Assembly (NCBI GenBank): GCA_022829145.1
Contig: CM040742.1
Span: 5,083,658-5,147,657 of the forward strand
Length of the DNA stretch: 64,000 nucleotides
Direction: 5' to 3'
DNA from: Albula goreensis
Taxonomy: Eukaryota; Chordata; Actinopteri; Albuliformes; Albulidae
A model generated the notes under the pieces. It searched no databases, was not told the DNA's origin, and saw only the letters and a list, made by a program, of their open reading frames with translations. A program made the translations under genes and the position numbers. Below, piece after piece: positions 1 through 13,000 of the stretch. Positions within the stretch are counted from its first letter, which is position 1, and each line of letters opens with the position of its first letter.

Positions 1-935
1 CTATAATTCTAATGAATGTCATGAATGTCCTTATTTTTTCTGTTCTTACTGTGCGAGCGTGACTAGTTTCACATTTTGTCCATGCAGTTAATCAGCAGAG
101 ACGTATAATGGATTTGAGTGAATGTTTCATCTATCTTATACAAATCATATCCCCATTGGTGGGGTAAATAGCGGGGGGCATATATAATTGTAAACATATT
201 GGTAATGACAAAGGGCTTTACGATGAAAGCAATTTTAGGATTAACGCGTAAAATATACATAGAAAAGCCTCTGAGATGTGTGATCAGTCAAATGATTTGC
301 ATTGCCAAAAGGCAGATTATTTCAGTCTTTTCAGAAGGCTTGTATTCGTTTTTTAAAGTGTATTCATTTTAAAGTTTAATTACGCAAGAGCACGAGCAGA
401 TCGCTCATGTGAGACTCACATTCTCAGTTATTTTGTACTTCTATTGAACTATTAATTATTTTTTAAAGTTTTGGTTTCCAACTTTTTTAGCTGTAAATCT
501 AAATTCCGAAAGTTATGCTGGTGGGAGCTAGGTACTAATATATCCACCACATAAAGAATAAATGAATTTGAATCAGTATGAAAAAATATTCTGTTTAAAT
601 CTTGCCAGTTGTATTTGTATTTATGAATACAAAAGTATCCGCATCCAGAATAAAAAAATAAAAGTGCAGATTCAAGCCAAGCAAGTTTGGTGTCAGACAA
701 ATATAAGATAGTACCTTACTTATAAGTTTTGCGACTTTATATTTTAATCCCAGGTACTCTGTCTGATTTCTGTTGTGTTGTGACTTCCATGCCACCACCA
801 CATTGGTTTTACAATAATTTCCACTCCTATAATCCAAAAGATTAGCTTTTGAAGGAAAAATATTTTGTCATGATTTTGGAAATGTAAAGCAGTTTTCCAT
901 TTCCCTCCATGTAACCAGTTCCTTTCTGTTTGCAG
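1..935. other. upstream stard8 intron, nothing recognised
   Basis: AT-rich sequence with only short random frames. No SAM-start exon or promoter could be recognised, so the rest of stard8 probably lies to the left of the window. Confidence 0.5.
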
Positions 936-1017
936 ATGCCTTGTTTCCTATTGATATACCCTCTGTAAAAAAAGACCATGACTTTTTGGATAGGGACTCA
1001 CTGAAGTCACTTTGCAG
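936..1017 (+). CDS. stard8: stard8 exon: C-terminal half of SAM domain
   Basis: 82 bp between a tttgcag acceptor and a gtaacg donor. It enters with two bases of a split codon and reads ALFPIDIPSVKKDHDFLD, the end of the DLC-family SAM domain. It is the first recognisable stard8 exon in the window; the exon with the SAM start is not found in bases 1-935. Confidence 0.88.
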
Positions 1018-4000
1018 GTAACGCAGGCATGCCTTTCTTCCTTCCTTCCTTCAACAGAGCAGTAATCTGAGTGACTTGCGGTCCTAGTTTTTGTACGATG
1101 TCACCATGTGATTGCATTTCAGTGGTGCCCCGACTAAGCCGCCAATCAGTGGCTTTTTGGGTTTAAAGTTAAAAATGCTAATCTATATTGGACTGCAGAC
1201 TGTTCCTTTCATGTATTTGCAGAAGAAAATTTGAATTTATGAGAGACCGACAATCCCTTGGCTCGAAGAAAATGCAAAATTTCTGTACCATCCACATAAT
1301 TGCTGAAGGTTTAATTTACATGTTATTAGTCTATGAAAAATAATTTTGCTCTCCAGTTTTCGCTTTATTCTGATCATTAGCTTCTTCAACCCATATGGTT
1401 TTGGAATTAAGGTAAAGACGTACTCATGCCACTGTACCCTATGAATCCAGCCAATGATAAAGTCCAACACTCTGGGACACAGACAAAGTCTTTATTTCTT
1501 CAGTCTTCTCTGGAGCATATTGTAATTTCACCATTTTAATGTGTTAATGAGAATGAAAATCTGAAAGTCTCTAAACACATAATTTCGGTTCTGTCACATC
1601 AATTAGGACAGCATGATTGGAACTCTGTTCACTTCATGCTATAAGGAATAAAACATCCATTCGAATTAGAGTACTGAGAGAAGTGTACTAGATTTGAAGT
1701 GTCCTGCTAATGAACTTGAAGTTTAGATGCTATGTTTTTCATGAGAAGCTGTCAGCACTCTGTTACTGTGACCCTTGTAGCTAAGATAATAGCAATCTAT
1801 CACTTCACAAGTGTGGGAAGCCCCTTGCTTATATTTAGTCCTGAGAATGCGGTCAAGTGATTCCATTTTTATCATGTCTTTGTCATAAACTCCCAAAATA
1901 GCTTGGTTGAAAATAAAACGGTGTATATGATGAATATGAGGGAAATTCCACCCTGTCTGTAGCTTTCTGTGCTAAGGATGATGAAGGTCTGTTCAACATA
2001 AAAATTGATATCAGATATCCTGTCAGTTCAAAAATATCTATTTGGACATCAACTGCGGCTTTTTTCCTGGAGGCTTTGCAGTTCCAGTTTTCAGTGCTGT
2101 TTCTATAGAGCGTGTCCTGGCCACACTCACCTGCTCCGAGCTCTTATCTGTGTTTCTCTCCATTCTCTGCAAAGGAGGCTGACAACTCTTAACAAGTGTG
2201 CCTCAATGAAGCTAGAAGTCCATTTTCAGCGCAAGCAGGTAGGTGCAAATTTGAAGCTGTTTCAACAAGTACATTCATCCCTGGGAGATTTTGTAGGCAG
2301 GCAATCCTTTTATGCCCGCTAATGTGCAAATTATCTTTTTTGTGCATGCATGACAGCTCCTGCAGCTAAAATAGGGTGTCCATGAATTGCACCATTTTTA
2401 TAACTACATCTTTTTCACCGCTAACTGTTTTTTGCATTTATTTATTATTCAATCCATTTTGATGAAGGGTTTGAAAATAACCCTTGTATAAATAATAACG
2501 TTTTATGAAGGACATGTTTTCTTCCCTTAAATATTGTATGCAGTAGTGTGTACAATCCTTTTCCAGAGAACCAATCAGTAAGACTAACTCGCTAATGTGC
2601 ATGTGAACATGAGTGTCTCTTTGTCTCTCGTCGACATAGAGTGAAGACTCTGAGGAAGATGACCTGTGCGCCATCAGCGACAGGTGGGCTTTCCAGCGAG
2701 ACAGTAAAAGATGGTCAAGGCTGCGCACCCTCACTTCCTCCTACGTGGACGCCCTCTCGTCTTCCGCGAGGACCTCAGCCAGCAGCGAGAGCATCCTCAG
2801 CGACTTCAGCGACCTCGAGATTTCATCTGCCCGCAGCAGCAGCAGCCTGAGTGCCGGCAGCACGAGGGCCGCCTCGTCCAGCGAGGCCACCGTGGCTGAG
2901 CCCGTCACCCCTGTCGACCTGGGGTCCCGCGACAGCCCCGTCCCGAACAGGGACGAGGCGGACTCTTCCAGGGACCGTCCCTGTGTCCGGGAGAAAGCAA
3001 AGAGGGCCTCCAGGACCTTCCTCAAGAGGATTGAGTCCTTCAAGAGGAAGGATAAAGAGAGGGAAATGGACAATGTGAAAGAAGATGGGTCCATTTGGGG
3101 CACGGACATTCTGCAAGGGATCCCGCACCCTCCTGACACCTTGCAGTGCACCCCGAATGAGAGCCTCCCAGGACTGAGTGTCAGGGACAGGAGCGCCTTG
3201 CCTTTTAACAGGAAAGCCCACACCATTTGCAGGACCACAGTAAGCCGATCCAATAAGGGATTGAGGAGGAGAACAAAATGCAGTGCGCTTTACTTAGAGG
3301 ATTATGACATGCAAATGAAGGTGCCTGACTGGAAATTGCAGGCAGGTGATCTCCGGAGCAGACAGGAGACCTGTCTAGTTCAGCTCCCGCCGGATCACAA
3401 ACCTGGCACATTCCCAAAATCTCTCTCCTTCGAAAGCATGTGTCCCGACAGCCAGGATGACTTGATGCGGTGGCGGTTGGGCAAGATGGACCTCTCCGTG
3501 GCCAGCAGTGGCGGATCCCAGGACTTAAGAGGGCTTCACCAAAGGAGGGACTCGTGCAGCTCTGTGGGGAGCGTTTACGACAATGTGCCCGCGATGTACG
3601 GCAGCTCGGAGGAACTCCTTGACCCGGAAGGGGAGAAGGTCTTCCAACACCTCGATGACATCCTGCTGCACGTCCACGGCCTTCAGCAGAACATTGACCT
3701 GTGGTCCAAGAAAGTCTGCCTGGAGCTGGGGGACAACGGGGTGGACGGAGACTCTGAGGAGACGGGCAAGCCGACCTATCCTACCCTCCTCCACTTCGAA
3801 GAGCGGTCGATGTCGGATGTTGGCACTGCGGCTAGTGACTATGACAGCATAGGGAACTCTCTGAACGAAGCAGAGGAGATGGAAATGAGAGACCGACGAG
3901 ACTCTGGTGTGGGCGCCTCCCTAACAAGACCCAGCAGGTCAGATTATAAAACAGTCATATTATGAAAATAAGCATTCAAACGTCAGTTATAGCAACGGTA

Positions 4001-7000
4001 CTGAAGTAATATGATTAATATGTCGAATATTTGGTCTCAGTGAATGTCTGTTAAGATCCGCTCATATCCGTTCTCAACGTTGCAGGAAACTGAGGTGGCA
4101 TAGCTTCCAGAATTCCCACAGGCCCAGCTTGACTTCGGCATCCCTGGAGATCAACCGGCAGTCGGCCGCGCAGCTCAACCTGCTGCAGAAGTTCTCCTTG
4201 CTGAGACTAACGGCCATCATGGAGAAATACTGTGTATCAAACAAACACGGCTGGAGCTGGTAAGTGTCAATTCCTGAGAGGAAAACAAAGCAGATGCCAG
4301 AGAACAAAGGATTATTATGTGCTTTATCAAAGGTTTCATTTAGCACCTGTTGAAACGTTTTTATTATTTCTCATAGGTAAATATGTACCATGAAGCTGAG
4401 TATCTGTAACTTCCTAGCCGTCTATTCATTATATATTATTAGATTCAGCGGCTTACGATGTTTATGATAACATATACAGCCAATCCAATTTTTTCTATCA
4501 GCAAGATGTATGTTAAAAATCTTGTTCAGGCAATAAATACGAGTCTGTCAGAATGTTTAGTTATGCTTTTCACTACATGCCTCATAGCGATCATACTATT
4601 TTGGGTTGTGAAATATTTTACGCAGGCTGTTTGTTTTTGCCTCATGGTTGCTTGCTTCAGGGCCTCTGTGCACTGCACTGCTGTTGAGATCCCATTGTTC
4701 ATCAAATATGATCCAGCCTCCGGGCCTGTGTTTGCCAGCTTTTGTGCTACACAAAAACACATCACAGATGTGATTAATGTGCCTCTGAGATGCACCGGCA
4801 TACATTGCAAATATTTAGTTACGTCGCTGAAAAATAACATTCACTGCCACCGGCTCGTCAAGAAATATGCAGTAGAACAACAAGGTTAGACTCCAGAATT
4901 ATTGGTGCCCTTGCTAAAAATTTAGAGAATCGTATTTGTTCAGTTAAATTGCATGCGATTAGAAAAAAATGACTTTGCAACACATAATTGTAAATGTATA
5001 AACAGTGTGTTTCAAAATTATGCGCAATTTTAGGGGTTTTAATATTTTGTGAAGTTGATTTTGGTCAAATTCCACTTAGAATAACAAGATATCATTAAGC
5101 GAAATCTCACCTTGGTAAAATAGGAACATACTGTAACTGGAACAGACAGCAGTCCCCAAGAAGAACTGAGAAAAAATTGAAACGTATATCTCCACCCTAA
5201 AGTCGTATTCTGCGTCAGTGTTCATTTCTCAATAGGTCCTCTAATCAACAGATCTAATCCATCAGTCAGAAAACTCCCTCCAGGACACAGATATAATTGA
5301 AGATGATATGACTGAACATGTTACATGAGCTATATGCAATTTGCTGTAGATCATCCAAATTGAGGGAGTACATATTCTTCTCACTTCAGATCATCATAAA
5401 TCATAATCCAGAATTTCACCTCTTTTTTCCTCGGTTCCATTAGGACTGTGAATATTTCATACACAGATAAATGTCATGTTAGCGTTTCTCATCTTCTTCA
5501 TCTCATCACACGGTCTTTCCCTGCTTTCTCTTAAAATCAGACCAAAGTAGATGAAGGTTCACTTCATTTGTTGAATGAATCAGGAAATGCAGCTATTATT
5601 TGTCAAAATATGTATTTAATTGAAGTCATTAATTCAACCAGTTACACACACCCTTTTTTAAGGTTGCCAAAGTCGTCAGGAGGAATAGTTTTGCTTCTTT
5701 CTCCCCAATGAAATAAAAGAAAAACATTAAAACACGTCTGCCGTATCAATACCTATGCCAGGTATTGACTACAGTTGATAACTTACAAAGGTAATGGTGA
5801 TTTGAAAGGATTCGACAGCAGCGTTATACATGTAATTAGCTGAAAACAAAGTTACTTCATATATACGTTGATGAGATACAGCTGTGATACAGTGATACAT
5901 CCATCTTTAAGATCTATATCTCCAAATGTATGTTTTTAGTTTCAGGGAAGCTCTTTATATAATATAGGTGTGAATTCTATATTTAACACAGAGCGAATGG
6001 CTATATAACACTGTATGTTACACATGCAGAGCCCATTGTAGGAGATCAAATAATGCCAGTTTTCAGATAGATATTATACCTGCTGGGAAGTTAGCATTAC
6101 TCAGCTTTCAGGACATCACTCAGTTGTCAAACTAAAAAGGCTTCATGCCGCATATCTTAAGACACCACCAGTCATTAACTGTCAGACAAAATTATATGAT
6201 TGCTCTGACAAAAATATTGAGATTTTGGAACCGTGCATGCTTCCAAGTCCACTGAAACGTCATTTCTCGATTCCCCTTTTTTTTCTTATCTAAACTTGCC
6301 TTTTCCGTTGAGCTTGTGTTTTTATTTAATTCATAACCCAGCCTTTTGGGTCATACATCATTTTAAAAATGATGTGGTGGACTGAATTTTCATTTTGTGC
6401 TCAAGGGAAGGTGCCGATAGCGAAATGCTCCCACATAGTGTGAAAGGTTAATATAGTGCAAGATCAACCCATCTTTCAATACCGTTTCCCTTGACAAATA
6501 AAAATAAGTAACTGATGCGACATGAAAATTAGTGCAAATTAATCTAAAATGTATAGAGTTCCCTTTCTAAGGCTGTACTATTTAACACACCCTCACAGTT
6601 CACGCTGCATTTGACAGCACTTTCTTTTGCAGTGTCAATACGGTGTAAATGAATGAGGTATAAATCTCGAAACCTGATCCGATTCTCGCCTCCTTTGCCT
6701 ACGCAGGACGGTGCCCAAGTTCATGAAGAGGAGCAAGGTCCCGGACTACAGGGACAAGAACGTCTTTGGCGTCCCACCGATCATCAACGTGCAGAGAAGC
6801 GGCCAGCCGCTGCCCCAGAGCATCCAGCAGGCCATGCGTTACATCCGCAGCCAGTGTGTCGACCAGGTACAGCGTCCGTGTGCACCCGTCCTGTCAGAGC
6901 CCCCCGGCACTGTGCCATTTAGACTTTTCTTTTGGATATTGATATACGTGGCACGTGCATCTTGGGGAAAATTATTTTGCTTTAGAAACAACTGTGGGGA

Positions 7001-10000
7001 ATTCAAGAAGGTCCCACTGAAGGTCCCTCTCCCAGAGAATCATGAGGAAGCGGCCGAAAATATGATTATGACTCACATGGCAACAAGGCCTCACTTCCAC
7101 ACCAACCCCTTCCATATCAAGCACATGTCTTAAGCAGATTGAGGAACACTAAATCAACACGATTAGCATGATCAGTTTTCAAACCTGCAGGCACCTGGCC
7201 AGCCAGGAGAGGCCGCTAGAGAGAAATAAGACGTGAGCATTTTAACCAGCTGAAAGGACAGTCCCGATCTATTTGTCTTTAATTTACTTGTTATGATGTT
7301 CACTATGATAAATGGATCAAATGATACTTTATAACTCAAGAATCATATACAGTCTTAATTGAACTGGAGGTAGCTATGCACAGTCTCCTCAGAATCCATG
7401 CATGTATTCACAAATATCTCATTGAATGAGGAGGGGGTAGTTTTTTTTATTTTTTTTTATAGATTATAAAAACCTTCAAACTATTGCTGGTGTATTCTGG
7501 AGTATCATTCTACCTCCTGCCAGTCACAACAATTCACAAGGAGCTACAAGAAGTAAACAACACGGTGTTACAGAAAATAGCCCTGCAAAACATGCTAATA
7601 TTAATAACATTGTAGTATAGTCAATCTCATATCGTTATGATGGATATGATGAGGGTAAGCCAAAAAAATTAAACAGTGTTATCATTAATTATTTAACCCA
7701 TATTTTCCGCAATGAGTCTGAGCCAAGAGTTTCTTTGGAAGTCTTGGTCCTCCAGTAATAATGTGTAATAGTATGTGTCGGACATGGAAGAGCCAGCTGA
7801 GACATTTGTGTGTCTCAAAGGTTTTACTCTTTGACCCGCCCAAGGAAAACCTTTTCAATTTAGAACATCAGTCACTCATCGGTTTATAATGAAAAAGGAC
7901 TCTATTCATCTGCAATTTTTTTTGGATAGGTTGGCATTTTCCGTAAGTCTGGTGTGAAGTCCCGGATCCAGGCTCTGAGACAGCTGAACGAGAATTCCCC
8001 GGACCATGTAAGCTACGAGGGCCAGTCGGCGTATGACGTGGCTGACATGCTGAAGCAATACTTCAGGGACCTTCCGGAGCCCGTCTTCACCACCAAGCTG
8101 ACCGAGACCTTCCTGCAGATCTACCAGTGTGAGTCTCACTGCTTTCAACTCCTTAAATACTGATTCTGTGTGCCTGGTGCGCAAAGTCGTTGAAGCTGTC
8201 ATAACCGTTGCCAAAATTTACATTCTGCTTGTACACCAGTCACTCCCCTTGATTCTCTGCTCCCGTATTTCTTCCTTGTTTGAGCAATTTCTTTTGTCTC
8301 CGATTGTGGCACGGTTCTATTAAATAGAGCGACCCAAACCAACACATTGACAAGTGCTAAATGCAATGGGCAGGCCTTAGTGCTTTTTCTAGAGCATTTA
8401 TGTTTCAGTTTCTATTCATTTTCATTTTGTATTGAGAGAATGTTCCTCTTTAGAAAAAGCAATCAAAATTCCTTGCAGGCCTCTGTATTTTGACAAGCTG
8501 TGAATCCATTCCAGTAGGCTGCTCTCTTGTGGAACGGGCCTCAGGTGTTTCTGGGCTTCGGACTGAGAAGCATTGCCCTAGGCTTCTCCCTCACTTATCC
8601 CTCCATGCCTCCCCCACCTCCACCCCCAGGTGTCCCCAAGGACCAGTGCCTTCAGGCAGCCCAAGCCACTATCATTCTCCTGCCAGATGAGAACCGGGAG
8701 GTGCTGCAGACCCTGCTCTACTTCCTGAGCGACATCGCCTCTGCACAGGACAACCAGATGACCGCTGGGAACCTGGCCGTTTGCCTGGCCCCGTCCATCT
8801 TCCATCTCAACATCTCCAAGAAGGAAGGAACCTCTCCCAGGTTGCAGCTCCAGCACAGTTACTGATTTCCCGGACTCGGATTGTGTGTGTGTGTGTCTGT
8901 GTGTGTGCGTGCGTGCGTGCGCATGCACGCATGTGTGTGTGTTTGTTTGTGTGTGCGCATGTGCGTGCGTGTGTGCGTGCGCGTATGTGTGTGTTTGTGT
9001 GTGTGCATGCGTGCTTGCCTGCGTGTGTGCGCGGCAAGCTATCTGCAATAGATCTACAAAAAGACTGTTGCCATTGTTTGGTTAATTACCCTGAGAAGCC
9101 TGAAGGCATTTGAATGTCATTTATAAAATCACACTTACTTGGATTTTATCATTCCACACTTTCCTCAGTACACACGATGTCATATGAAATGATCGGAAAA
9201 CATCTGTCCTTCACTTTTTTCAGACAATAAACTGTGAGTAGAAAAGGTATAGCGATGTAGAACTGCACATTTTCAGCAATAACTGAAACTATTCATTCGA
9301 GCCACTGTCAGTTCTGAAAGCTAGCTGCTCTAAATGTTCATTTGAAGGCTGCAGCAGCTGAGATGAAGTTGTTGTGATATCGCACATCCACCTTGATGCG
9401 ATGCTGTTTGTATCTGTATTCTGTGGGCCACTTCTCCTCTTTGTTCAGAGGCACATTTTCGTTTTGACTGATAATCAGATGAACGGTTTGAGGTTAAGTG
9501 CAAGGTTCTTTCACACCTCTCCCAACTGTCACATACACAGATTCAGATAAACAAAATCCTCGGATTGTGTCTCATGAATACAGATGCATGCTGTGGCCTG
9601 GATTCAATCCTGGACTCAGCTAAACTTTGAGAAACGAACTAAAGTGTCACTTTTTGCTCACAAGCACAGTTTGCCGTGTTTAGTCTGGTGATTGGCTCAC
9701 TTACCAAATTTCACTTTTGTGGGAAAATTAGCAGCCGAGTTCAAATGTGAGTCATTGTTAAGGGCAAGCGATGATGACTTTTGTCTGCTATTCTTGGACA
9801 AGCATTTTCACACGATTTGAAACAGTTGGAGGCATTTGTGGGTTGCAGAGGCGGTTTAGCAAGACTTTAGTACGAACACTGAAGCACCACAGTTGCCCGC
9901 AATAAAACGTCCAATTTGTTTTGTTTTTTTCTTGCCAGATTAATTCACAGAAGGGGAGTAGCAGGTAAACCAGATCAGAAAGACCTGAATGAGAACATGG

Positions 10001-13000
10001 CTGCCACACAGGGTCTCAGTCACATGATTGTGGAATGCAAGAAACTTTTCCAGGTATGACCTTGTCTGTGTTTTTGATTGGGTGTAAGCAGATGCATTCA
10101 TTTTTATAGCACATTGAGGCATTAGCCAGAACTCCTTATCTTGAATGTGCTAATTTAGCTTCTAATTTAGTTTCCTATGAAGTGTGGCTAATTAGATGAA
10201 TATTGATGCTCTTGATTATTATGCTGAAGAAATTCATAATCACTACATTGCTTTAGACTACAATTATACTAAACAGCTGATGAGGAAGAATGCTTCGGGT
10301 TTATAGATTAAACTACCCTGCTATCACTTAAATGATCATTTTCCACTGTAAAATTTTATTGAATAATTGTGGTTGGAGAGTAGATTACTGGCAGCTTTTT
10401 GTTGGCCTTGATATTGTTTTTGTTATAGATGATCATTTCTTATTGAATTGTTAAACAAAATATACAACATTCAACAAAGCCTATGTGATTATTCATTTGC
10501 TTGATGCGGTTCTCATACAGTTTCGGTTTGTTGAAAATTGTCATTTGAAAATAATTTTTCCCACACTTTTCCGGGCGGAGCAGATCCCCCACGATATGAT
10601 GCTGCAGTCCCGGAACTCTTACGTTGCCGCGGACGCTCAGCCCCTTCCTCTCCACGGGCTGGGGTGTGACCTGAAAGGCGAGCCCGCGGACTATCGGGCC
10701 TACCTGGAGGACAGCATCCAGTGCCTGCTGCGAGATGCGACAGAGCGAAGCAGGGGATGGCACAGCGCCCTGGGCCCCGAGAACACAGAGCTGTCGTACA
10801 AAAAGGTACGGGAACCAGGCACAAACACGCCGTGTTATTGAGTCCACAGAAATCATGGAAGAAGCTTGCGTTCGCTAGGTCTCAAACACAAGTTAAGCCA
10901 GGACAGGATTTTTTTCAATGCCTTTGTTGAAAATTTTGAATACCAAAAAATCTATAATTATAGGCTGGTTCCATATCTTGAAGGTGCAGTTGAAAAGTGG
11001 AAGTTTTATGCAGATTTTCTTGAGTATCAATGAAAATTTATGGATGTGTTATCTTCAATTCCAAATCCAGGCAGTTTAATTTATTTTTGCACATATTTAA
11101 AATGACATGTTCAGCCTTCACTTTTCTATTAGTTAAGCTATTGTGCTACAGATTCAGCAACCGGTTAGATTTTTATACGATATATCTCTTTGCGCATAAG
11201 AAAACAGAAATTAAAACAGAACTGTTGCAATAATACAGGAAATGGGTGTGCTGTTGAGGTAAGAAAACCTGGACGAACTTAAAAGCCCCACCGCTCCAAA
11301 CAGATCAACATCGTGACATAGGAGTATTGTTTATTGCAAGACACAATACTTCCACGTTTTTTTTTTTTTTTTACTACAAAATGTATCACTATGAACCATT
11401 ATGTGCCATTACGATTTAAAGGTAGGAGATGGGCACCCCATTCGCCTGTGGAAGGTCCTGACAGAGATCGAGGCCCCCCCTGCTGTTGTGCTGCACAGGG
11501 TTCTGCGAGAGCGCCACCTATGGGACGACGACCTGCTCCACAGCCGGGTGGTGGAGTCTCTGGAGAGCAACACCGAGGTGTATCAGTATGTGACCGACAG
11601 CATGGCCCCGCACCCGCGCAGGGACTTCGTCGTGTTGAGGTACTGAAGGTTTGCGTTTTATTTAGAATTTTTTTTTTCGCATCAATTTTTAGAAATGTTA
11701 CACCCAATGTGGAATCCTAAAGCGTATTTATGCCACCATTTATTTACCATTTAAAACTCACTCGCCGTTTTCAGCATATGGCTGTCAACAGTGGTGCATC
11801 TGATGATAAATGTAACAGAAATGATACCAGCCTGAATAAATACAAGTACTGATTCCTAAATGTACTTATGTATGTAATGTCCAGTATGTTGTGTAACTCA
11901 AATGTATGGTACGTCCGAAAGAGGGCAGTTGAATACCATGGGGACACTTTCTTGCAGTGCCTGTCATAATTATGTCTGCAATTTTATTTCTTAATGTAAT
12001 TCATGCATATTGTATATTTAATGTATTTTATGCTGGCTTCTTAACCTGAAGTTCCCCCTGGGGAACAATGTGGTCATTTAATTGTATTCTGAACAACAGC
12101 TTGAACAAAATATTAATATAGTCACAAGCAACTGAAATACATTACAGCCATGCATTTGCATGGTAATCTGATCTGGGCCTGCAGGTGGCTCAGGGCAACA
12201 ATTGTCCCGGCCTTGCTTGGGAAAGGATAGGGGCTAACCCAGGTAAATTCACAATGTGGAGAGGAAGGGTATGGGATTGCGGTTGTTGTAAGGTCGGACC
12301 TGGGAGGGAGGTGTGACCAGGCCTGCATCCGTCTGTCTCCACAGGAGATGGAGCAGTGACCTGCCCAGAGGAGGCTGTCTCCTGGTGTCCTCCTCAGTGG
12401 ACCACGACAAGGTGCTCCTGCAGACAGGGCTGAGGGCAGTGCTCCTGACCTCCCGCTACCTGATCGAGCCGTGCGGCGCGGGGCGGTCCCGCCTAACTCA
12501 CTACTGCAGAGCTGATCTCAGGTCAGTCTCTCTCTCTCTCTCTCACTGTCTGTTGGTCTCTTAGTCTCGCTCTCTGATTCAATTTAGAATGAACAGCAGC
12601 GGTTATAATTTAACTTGAGCACTGATAGACTGAATAGCAAATACGTATGAACAATTGACATTTTAATTTGGAGGATATGGCGTCCAGTGCATTTAAACAC
12701 AATATGTATTTACCAATACAGTACAGATGTCACTTCCTGTTGATGTGATTTTGACTCTGTGTCGTTTGCACAGTACAGTACTTTGCCTTTCATCAGGTAA
12801 TTTGAAACCGAACCACTTCAGATTACGAAAATTGAACCCTCTTTTTTTGAATCAGTTCCCCTCACGGGTCCTTACTCTCTCGTTTCAGGTTAATTTGTTT
12901 TTGTGTTTTGTCGTTTGTCTTCGTTATACAGCCAGATTAGGCAGACTCAGATCAGCTAATTTTGTGACCCAGGGCTATCAACATTTTAGCCCCATCCCTT

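Noticed and set aside
2741-3253. 170-codon minus-strand open frame opposite the stard8 linker exon
   Set aside because: Shadow of the GC-rich serine-coding plus-strand exon; the plus frame carries all family motifs.
4458-4889. 143-codon plus-strand frame as a gene
   Set aside because: It lies in a stard8 intron, lacks motifs and is open on both strands; kept only as a possible conserved element.
8578-9048. Minus-strand frame rich in His/Thr/Ala
   Set aside because: It is the translation of the TG/CG repeat tract and the stard8 exon in antisense.
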